In this document: positions 56,546 through 64,000 of the stretch, one piece after another
Numbering within the stretch: the stretch's first letter is position 1
Layout: every line of letters begins with the position of its first letter
Origin: Omphiscola glabra
Taxonomy: Eukaryota > Mollusca > Gastropoda > Lymnaeidae
Length of the DNA: 64,000 nucleotides
Direction of reading: 5' to 3'
Assembly (NCBI GenBank): GCA_964017045.1
Contig: OZ024798.1
Span: 9,693,793 to 9,757,792 of the forward strand
Notes under the pieces: generated by a model
Database searches by the model: none
What the model saw: only the letters and a program-made list of their open reading frames with translations
Told to the model about the DNA's origin: nothing
Program-made: the position numbers and the translations under genes

Positions 56546-57176
56546 CGCGACGCCTTGAAGATAAAATAGGACAGGAGGAGAAATATTGTTATATTCTTTT
56601 TGATATTAAATGATTACAGATGTGGATGAGACGTTAATAATGTATAATGAATGATTATCATATTGCGATCAAGTTAGAAAATATTATAAGAGAAAAAGTT
56701 TTATCCGCCAAGGCGTGCTTAAGATATATAGAAAATCAGAGGATTGGATTGGTTTGTTCTTAATAAGTTATTTCTTGTTATTTTTTTTTTCCGGATAAAC
56801 TATTTTATTTTGGTATAAGAAAATTATTTTATTTCTTGTAATTACACATTCAAAAATGCAAAAAATTAAGTTTCAATATGAATTGAAACTAATTATTAAT
56901 TTTTAAAAAAAGTATTTTTATTCTTTTGGAAATATTTTCTAGTTTTAAAATTATACAATAAGTGCACCTATAAAGAAAAGCTCTTTGTAAAATACCATTT
57001 TTAAATGTTATATCAATCAACTAGAGGATGGGTAAGGCGGAAAAACAAATAAAACATGCATACAAGTAACGCACTTAATAAGAACCCCGATTAAAGAATC
57101 CCACAAATACTCGTAACCACACATTTTTGTAAATGCCAATGAACTATATTAGTATTTTAACGACCTAGACCAGGGG
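56546..57176. repeat. Spacer and dispersed block J, copy 2
   Basis: From about 56980 it is collinear with the first 280 bp of the window ('GCATACAAGTAACGCACTT', 'CTCGTAACCAC', 'AACGACCTAGAC'). It ends at the hAT terminus. Confidence 0.5.
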
Positions 57177-57250
57177 TGGGCAAACTTTTTATGCGGAGGG
57201 CCAAATAAACAATTGTAAAGCTATTCGGGGGGGGGGGGGGGGGGGGCCGA
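57177..57250. mobile_element. One-ended hAT-type terminus with G20 run
   Basis: CAGGGGTGGGCAAACTTTTT followed by ATGCGGAGGGCC is a classic hAT terminal sequence. It is preceded by ACCTAGAC, an 8-bp CTAG-centred target. The partner terminus was not found. A G20 run (57227-57246) lies inside. The undisturbed site is at about 268-275. Confidence 0.65.
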
Positions 57251-57798
57251 ATGTATATTATGTTCAATTTTGACATGTTGATAAACATTTCTCTATATAA
57301 AAATCGGTAAATTCGCATTTTAGTATTACATGACAAAAGTTGGGGACTGTTTAAAAAAATAGAAAGCTAGAAAGAAAGTTGAATAAAATAATTTATGAAC
57401 TAACGACTATATTATTTTATACAAAAATTGGAACATATCCAATTAAATTTGTATGGGTTTATATCAAAATTATTGATTCATTATACGGATTTTCGCTTTA
57501 CGGCCAACTTTTCCGGAACGTATCTAGGCCGTAATGCGAGGTATGGGTGTATTTGTGATAAACTAAGAATTGTGTTAATAGCATAATTGTATATATGAAT
57601 AATAAAACGTACTGATAGATCAGAAGAGAGACAAGGAGGAAATTGAAGTAGAGAAATATCGTAATTTAAAGGTGGTAGTTGGAAGATTTAACGTAGTGTG
57701 CTAAAAGAATTGAATGTAATGAGAGTGTGCAGCAAACAACTAATATTTATCAATGTGAAGCGTATTCTATATTTGTAATTGTTCAATAAATAAATGAA
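57251..57798. repeat. Spacer and dispersed block H, copy 3
   Basis: From about 57560: 'ATATATGAATAATAAAACGT', 'AAAGGTGGTAGTTGGAAG' and 'GTGTGCTAAAAGAATTGAAT', as in 44.4 and 45.9 kb. The left part is unassigned and may hold the rest of the hAT element. Confidence 0.6.
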
Positions 57799-57957
57799 AT
57801 GTGAAGATTGGACTTCTGCTAGTCTGTAGAAGGTGTGGTGAGTGAGCCATGTGGAGATTGGACTTCTGCTAGTATATAGAAGGTGTGGTGAGTGAGCCAT
57901 GTGGAGATTGGACTTCTGCAAGTATATAGAAGGCGTAGTGAGTAAGACATGTGGATG
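57799..57957. repeat. 50-bp tandem array (3 copies) in block H
   Basis: Copies start near 57802, 57851 and 57901 with GTGGAGATTGGACTTCTGC and contain AGAAGGTGTGGTGAGTGAGC. The H copies at 44660 and 46080 have it once. Confidence 0.93.
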
Positions 57958-58084
57958 CAGGTTATCAAGTTCGTAACGTTTATATTTACATTTTGTAAGA
58001 AGGGAAAATGTGTCGGACGATTTAATTAACTATGGTACAATCAGGAGTTGTGCCTTACGTTACAATGCTATTTAAAGTCTTACT
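57958..58084. repeat. Block H, right edge
   Basis: 'GTGTCGGACGATTTAATTAA' at 58011 matches 44768. It ends at the SINE insertion. Confidence 0.6.
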
Positions 58085-58312
58085 ACTTCATGTTTCACTG
58101 TAGCAATGTTATCTGCAGATGGGATTACATCTCCGGGTTTGAATGTATAGTTTCCTTCTCTTAGATGATTTGACATTAAAGGTTTACCGAGTGCCATACA
58201 CCCGGGGTTCTGGTGATGCTTTTGCGGCCCAAGGCCAAGGTGGGAATTGAACTCTAAAACATGAACATGAGATTTTTTCAGCTTCGACCACTCGGCCATC
58301 CAACAACCACAT
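58085..58312 (-). mobile_element. tRNA-derived SINE
   Basis: On the minus strand it starts near 58300 with TGGCCGAGTGG, a perfect RNA polymerase III A box of type II (Leu/Ser-like) tRNA form. A B box, AGTTCAATTCC, follows about 45 nt downstream (9 of 11 to GGTTCGANTCC). A ~150-bp non-tRNA body with 'AAACCCGGAGATGTAATCCC' follows. The anticodon-arm region (AAAAAATC) cannot fold properly, so it is not a working tRNA gene. It interrupts the H-I junction that is intact at 46.15 kb. A 75-codon minus frame over it is chance. Confidence 0.75.
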
Positions 58313-58860
58313 GTTGCACTAGCCAGATAAAAAAGACATATAACTGAACAATTTTATACAGTGCTAATAATCAGTGCTATTAGAAAAAATGTATTACGTC
58401 AAAATAGACAAGCAACATCCGTTTAGACAATCAACTTCAGCTTTTAAATGGAAAGTAAACATACAAATTAGCAAGCATCATCCCAAAAGACTAGCAAAAA
58501 TAGACATATTTTTTTTTACAAAATTGAATATCAAATAATAAAATGTAACACACATTAAAGGTATATGTGTCATCTGAATTTAAAGAAAAACCCTACCTAC
58601 CAACAGAGAAGACTTGTATATCATACGTCAAGACCAATCCAGAAACCAACATTTCACAATGTTTTATTCAGTTTAGAGTAAATCGACAAAAAAGAAAAAG
58701 GTAAAGACCCGATACACATAATGAGAGCTGCAGAAAAATATTCTTTGCAACCTACCCAGGATATATATTTAATATTTACACAGATGGGTTAGTAATGTAT
58801 AACACTTTTACTGACCAGGGTTACAAAACGTACGCCTAAACAATCTACCAAAAATAACAG
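58313..58860. repeat. Dispersed block I, copy 2
   Basis: Matches 46200-46815: 'CTACCTACCAACAGAGAAGA', 'AGACCAATCCAGAAACCAAC', 'GAGAGCTGCAGAAAAA' and 'ACACAGATGGGTTAGTAATG'. The 36-bp unit that is expanded there is single here. Confidence 0.75.
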
Positions 58861-59215
58861 ACTATACCAAACATCGGAGTAAACCAGTACTACAACTACA
58901 GATAAGACCAACTTCCGATTACACCAAAGTCAGAATAAACCAGAAACAGACTTCAACACGTACAGATTGCACCAACCTCAGACTACGCCAACATTAGATT
59001 GAATCCATGCATGAGTACACCAATGTAAGACCACATATAAGACCATTAACACTCGTAATTCCTTTTAACATGGTTTAGCATTTGTTCAATTTCCAGTTGT
59101 TTCTGGACATAAATTTGCTCAAAAAATATTTCTTGAGGACTTGTGGTGCCCCCAAACGCTTGGTGCCCTAGGCACGTGCCTTATTTGCCTAATGGTTAAT
59201 CCAGGCCTGCATTTA
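58861..59215. other. Spacer ending in a DNA-transposon-like terminus
   Basis: 58861-59040 has loose 'ACACCAA' and 'AGACCA' repeats. 59155-59210, read on the minus strand, begins CAGGCCTGGATTAACCATTA and continues with GGCACGTGCCTAGGGCACC. This resembles termini of common animal DNA transposons; no partner end is visible. Confidence 0.4.
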
Positions 59216-59939
59216 CCCTAAAAACATTATGTTACACAATCAGGCTGAAGGGAAGCGTATCAATAAATATGAAATTAAGACATAATTTAATGAAGGAATG
59301 TGCGGCTGTCCCTTTATGTTATATCCTTATGTAAGGATCGAATTCAACGGGACTATCCATCGAAATGACATAGACACTTTACAAAAGAATTTAACACATG
59401 TTAAGCATATTTTACCATATATATATATACATATATATAATAATGTTAAACATTAAATTATATTTTTTGTTTTATCTGCATAATATTAAAAATAAACAAA
59501 ATTAGAGACTTTATAAAGTTATAGTAAATACTATTTCTGCCAAAAGATTTATGGAATTCCATTTCCATTACAAAAACTAAAATTAAAATTACTCAGAAAT
59601 GTCTGAGTTATATCAAAAACACTTTAACTAGTTATTTCCCTTGAATAAAAAATATAAAATACTAATTTTTAAATTATTCACTCCTCTCCAATTGTATTTT
59701 TTTTTTATTATTGTAGAGCGTGAGACATAGCGATGAAAGGCGGTAAATTAGGAATTAGTCGAATAACACAGCGTGTGACATATCGATATTTGATGCAAAT
59801 TAGGAATTCAATCAAAAGCACGTCGTGTAACATAAGAAAAGAAAATATTATGCACGAAACGATATTGTTTTAAACAATTCCTTTTAGAGCATCTATTGGA
59901 AATTCCATTGTATGTTCCCCTTGAAAAACTGGAAAAAAC
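59216..59939. repeat. Dispersed block B, copy 4, with B-A linker
   Basis: 'CATTATGTTACACAATCAGG', 'GTTATATCCTTATGTAAGGA', 'TCGAATTCAACGGGACTATC', 'TAGTTATTTCCCTTGAATAA' and 'GTGTGACATATCGATATTTG'. It gives the LINE-free version of the site at 32651. Confidence 0.75.
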
Positions 59940-60335
59940 ATATTTTTGTGTTTAGCGTGTGGGTCTGAAAATGTGACAGAATGTTTTGTCATCGACATTT
60001 AGACTATGTGCTAGGTTTCAGCTCGATCTGTTGATTGGAAGTGGTCTAATTAGCGGTCAGATTATTTTTTCACCCACACAGCCAGGAACCTACAATCGAA
60101 AGTGAATTTAATATAAAGGATTTAAAAAAAAAAAGAACTGCATTGCTTTTAATTCTTGTTATAACCCAAGCATTTGTGAACCTGGGTAAATTACCCCAAA
60201 TTCGATGAAAAAGAAATGTTTGGGTTAAGGTGTGCTTAACAGTCAGACATATAAAAAGCGCTTTTCATTTTAAGAAACATAGTTTTGCTACTGTTCAACT
60301 AATTATCAACTTCAAATGAATATTTTAATTTATAT
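59940..60335. repeat. Dispersed block A, copy 5 (left part)
   Basis: 'TAGCGTGTGGGTCTGAAAAT', 'CAGCTCGATCTGTTGATTGG', 'GTGAACCTGGGTAAATTACC' and 'AAAAAGCGCTTTTCATTTTA'. At 60335 it switches abruptly to block D, so the right half is missing or replaced. Confidence 0.75.
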
Positions 60336-62420
60336 TGTGTAATACAAACAAAGAATCTCACACTATTGAAACTAAATGGGACTTCTTTTGAAGTAGGTTT
60401 ACAACACATTAAATCTTGAGATATTTATGTGAAATTCTTGGAATAAATGATTTAGGCTATTTTTAGACTCTAAACAAATATGAAAGAATAATTCACTTAA
60501 ACGGTTTATTTTTATTGTTATTTGTCCTTATGTTAAACACAACGAATCAATATACAAACTATATTTATGTTATTCATTTCCCTTCAAAACTTTTTTTTTG
60601 GTGAAATGGGAGGTTTAGGATAGAAAATGTAATATAATAATAATTAATAATATAATTTTTTTTATATGTATTTATATGTAGTGTTTTAATGAGTTTAACA
60701 CAGCTGCATATAAAAGATGTTCGTAATTCTCTGTATAACCGAGGAATCGCTGAATAGGGGTAAAGAAATTACGCAAAATTTGGTAAAGAAGTAAAATCTT
60801 TGGTTGAAGTATGGTTCACTATACATTTGTGAACCTATATAAAATTTCAATACTTAAATGTTTATCCTTGCAACACAGCTTATCAAGTCCAAATAAAATG
60901 TATACAAAAGAACTGAAGTCGCTTTTTTTACCATTAGCACACATCACCCTTAAATGTAAATAAGCAAAAAGTGAGAAGAATTTTAAGGGACAATAATGAA
61001 ATTATGATTTGCATTTAATTTTTAAAAAACATTTATTTATTTATTTTTGTTAAAATATTTTTTTAAAATTTTGTATTGAGATATGTTAATTTTTAATCTT
61101 TTCAAGGGAGAAAATCTAATATTTGTCTTTAATTATAATGTTCTTTTTTTTTTTCTAGCATTTTATCAGTTACGTTAATTTTATTTCTGTCATAAAATTA
61201 TATTTTTATAACAATTTTTACAAGATTTTTGCTTCAAATGGACTCTAAACTTCATAATTGTGTTTTTTTTTAAAATTTGTATGTAGTTTTGCGAAACTCG
61301 TAAAATTAGATTTTAAAAAAATCTTTATTTACATTAAAAAGCATAAGCAAAAGTGATTTTCAGGCGCCATGACATTTTAAATATCACTCTTAAATAGAGA
61401 TAGTCCACATAAATTCGATCCTTATATTTAAGGATACAAAGAAAATGAATATAAGTATATAATTCCATTATTATTTTGTTTCGGGTAGAATCTGGAATCT
61501 TGTAGCTCAATTATTCCAACATTCGTCAGCCCATCCAATCCGAATATGCCTACATTAACAACTCCATAAGACAAAGAATTATGTCATGATCAGCAGATCA
61601 CTACAGCTCCCCACGTAACCTTCATATCAATTTTGACCAAATTCCTAATGTCCAATTTAAAAAAAAACTTTTATCAGCCCCGAAAAAAATAACACATTTT
61701 TCGATCATTGCTTCACCAGTAAACTCCACTTACTCTTAAATGACCTTCTACGTATATTTCAATAGTAGAAAATAATAGTGACACAGTGTTTTAACTACAA
61801 AGTTCATGATAACAATCAACAATGAGAAACACATTTTTTACAACATAAAGATCACCACTGACATTTAACGTGGTTTTGTTTCATAGCTGTCACAATCTTG
61901 TATTAGTCATATGTTTATAAACATTTCTAAACTGATGTGACAACTACCAGCACTAAAGAGTACACATTTATGTATACATACATACAATTAACTGCATTGC
62001 AGAAATGTAAACATATACATACATAAGATTAAATTTATAAAATCGTGCGAATTTATTGTAGTTCATGAACGTCCAAAGCTTCCATAATCAAATCACTGTA
62101 ACAAATCAGATTTTTAGGTGGAAAATAGTTTCATATATTTTTGTATTATTTTTTTTTAGATAGTGACCTTGACAAGTGGAATAAAATTAGCAATAACTCT
62201 ACATGCATATCTTTAAGATTTGAGAATAGCATTGAATTCATACGTTTTGTATGCATATAACTGTAACAACTCTGATACATTGAGTTCATGGGCAGTCCAC
62301 ACATGACTGTAACAACTTTGATACTTAGAGTTCATTGGAGACCAACATATGACTGTAACAAATCTGATACTTCGAGTTAATGGGCGGCCCACGTTTCTTA
62401 ATCATATTAGTGTAACAAAC
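60336..62420. repeat. Dispersed superblock D-F, copy 3
   Basis: The most complete D-F copy. D (60365-60950) pairs with 30442-31024. F (61380-62420) pairs with 6765-7830 and 27030-27610 ('AATGAGAAACACATTTTTTA', 'AAAGATCACCACTGACATTT', 'GTGACCTTGACAAGTGGAAT', 'AGCAATAACTCTACATGCAT'). A 46-bp triplicate (starts GTAACAA at 62263, 62309 and 62355) has grown at its right end. Confidence 0.75.
62263..62395. repeat. 46-bp tandem array (3 copies)
   Basis: Units begin GTAACAACTCTGATAC and contain GAGTTCAT. The block F copy at 7780-7830 has about one and a half diverged units. Confidence 0.85.
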
Positions 62421-63030
62421 TCTTTATTTATTAACTTTTTTTTTATATTTATCTTTAATTGTTTAATACATTTTTTTGTAATCTGAAGAAGGAATTTACC
62501 AATTTAATATAAATACATTCAACAAAAATATACCAGTAGTTAAGCATTGTGGAAACAATCTTTAATCAGGGACATAAATAAAAACGTACCCAAACGTTTT
62601 TTTTTTGATTAATGGACATGACGGAAATGGTAAAGCCTTCCTTTACAACACAATCATGCAATATATGTGTAGTACAAAGGAATTAGTCGTGTTATGTGTA
62701 TTTACAGGAATAGCATCAACTTTGTTTGAGGGAGACAGAGCTTCTCACATTGTTTCAAGCTGTCTATTCCTGTAAATGAAACATCGACATTTAATGTTCG
62801 ACATGGGACTAATACGGGAAATATACTAAAATTTCCAAACTGATTATATGGGATAAGGTTTCAATGACCTAGGTGATAAAATGTAAGAAAGTCTCAATGG
62901 CCCCAGCATATTGAGTAAAAGTATTTGACCCCCTATAAAAAGAATTCTTAGCCAAAGCTCTAAAATTCCTTCTAAAATATTATTTGACGCACGGTCTTTA
63001 ATTTCCGTGAAGAATCTTCTTCAATTTCTT
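62421..63030. repeat. Dispersed block G, copy 2
   Basis: Near-identical over 62695-62760 to 10070-10150, and collinear to the '.CTTAGCC.AAGCTC' landmark. It directly follows block F here, whereas at 8-10 kb an LTR element intervenes. Confidence 0.75.
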
Positions 63031-63206
63031 CCTGTTGTTCCACATTGAAGCAGATTCCTGTTGTTCCACATTGAAGCAGATTCCTGTTGTTCCACATTGA
63101 AGCAGATTCGGGTTTTTCCACATTGAAACAGATTCCTGTTGTTCCACATTTAAGCAGAAACGAAATACTTCCTTTCTGTTGTTCCACATTGAAGTAGAAA
63201 CGAAAT
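63031..63206. repeat. 26-bp tandem array (~6 copies)
   Basis: Unit CCTGTTGTTCCACATTGAAG followed by CAGATT; starts at 63031, 63057, 63083, 63109 and 63135, and a longer last unit. Single-copy counterpart in block G at about 10398-10430. Confidence 0.92.
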
Positions 63207-63267
63207 AATTCCTTCATGTATGAAGAATTGTAAGTAGTGTTAATATAAGAAAGAACTTAAGTTAATC

Positions 63268-64000
63268 CAAAATATGCTTTCCAGTTAGGACAGTGTCCGG
63301 TCAGAACATACATGCCAGTGAGGACAATGTCCCATCACAACATACGTGCCAGTGAGGACAATGTCCTATCAGAACATACGTGCCAGTGAGGAAAATGTCC
63401 CATCAGAAAATACGTGCCAGTGAGGACAATATCCCATCAGAACATACGTGCCAGTGAGGACAATGTCCCATCAGAACATACGTGCCAGTGAGGACAATGT
63501 CCTATCAAAATAAGCGTGCCAGTGAGGACAATTACCCATCAGAGCATACGTGCCAGTGAGGACATTGTCCCATTAGAGCATACGTGCCAGTGGGGACAAT
63601 GTCCAATCAGAACATACGTGCCAGTGAGGACAATGTCCTATCAGAACATACGTGAAAGTGAGGACAATGTCCCATCAGAGCATACGTGCCAGTGAGGACA
63701 ATGTCTCATCAGAACATACGTGCCATTGAGGACAATGTCCCATTAGAACATACGTGCCACTGAGGAAAATGTCCCATCAAAACATACGTGCCATTGAGGA
63801 CCATGTCCCATCAGAACATACGAGTCAGTGAGGACAATGTCCCATCAGAACATACGTGCCAGTGAGGACAATGTCCCATCAGAACAGATGTGCCAGTGGT
63901 GACAATGTCCCATCAGAACAGATGTGCCAGTGAGGACAATGTCCCGTCAGAACATACTTGCCAGTGAGGACAATGTACCGTCATGTCATACTTTCCAGTG
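63268..64000. repeat. 34-bp tandem array (>=21 copies, continues past the window)
   Basis: Unit ACATACGTGCCAGTGAGGAC followed by AATGTCCCATCAGA. Variants are scattered without a clear higher-order pattern. Single-copy counterpart at about 10492-10530 ('GCCAGTGAGGACAATGAAC'). The right boundary is outside the window. Confidence 0.95.

Noticed and set aside
58270..58312. Functional tRNA-Leu/Ser gene on the minus strand
   Set aside because: A and B boxes are present but the acceptor and anticodon stems do not pair, and a long non-tRNA body follows; it is a SINE head.

Overview
This window is AT-rich eukaryotic DNA with no host protein-coding gene that I can support. I found no bacterial operon logic, no rRNA or functional tRNA gene, and no CRISPR array. 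The content suggests a lophotrochozoan animal, most likely a mollusc (gastropod). The reasons are the two kinds of 5'-truncated LINE, a SPIN-like hAT MITE (SPIN is reported, to my recollection, in a pond snail), a tRNA-derived SINE and very abundant minisatellites. The organism call is inference, not proof.

Layout: I count about 35 tandem arrays covering roughly a quarter of the window. The largest are a 57-bp array at 1.76-3.87 kb, a 29-bp array at 22.0-23.7 kb, a 23-bp array at 31.2-32.4 kb, a second 57-bp array at 36.1-38.7 kb, a 21-bp array at 47.7-49.3 kb and a 34-bp array that runs off the right end. Most of the sequence between arrays belongs to a few diverged dispersed blocks that recur in a fixed order. 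I name them B-A-C (copies near 0.4, 12.7, 32.4, 41.4 and 59.2 kb), D-F-G (near 6.2, 26.5, 30.4 and 60.3 kb) and H-I (near 44.4, 45.8 and 57.5 kb). All long open frames lie in arrays whose period is a multiple of three, or in LINE fossils; none looks like a gene.

Mobile elements: a LINE with a C-terminal Cys/His finger (4.6-5.6 kb and 32.65-32.92 kb, minus strand); a second LINE RT fragment (52.6-53.5 kb, minus) beside an oppositely oriented LINE endonuclease fossil (52.1-52.5 kb, plus); LTR-like units at 5.58-6.18, 7.92-8.78, 10.73-11.07 and 12.07-12.67 kb; hAT MITEs at 14.35 and 42.39 kb plus a one-ended hAT terminus at 57.18 kb; a tRNA-derived SINE at 58.1-58.3 kb; a GC-rich insert with an 11-bp direct repeat at 19.17-19.73 kb; and a 104-bp fold-back at 26.4 kb.

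Main observation: many of the minisatellites are local amplifications of a short segment that is single-copy in a paralogous dispersed block elsewhere in the same window. Different block copies have amplified different segments, so the window looks like repeated seed-and-expand events acting on one dispersed repeat family. A second striking point is that two different hAT MITEs sit at the same position of two paralogous blocks.
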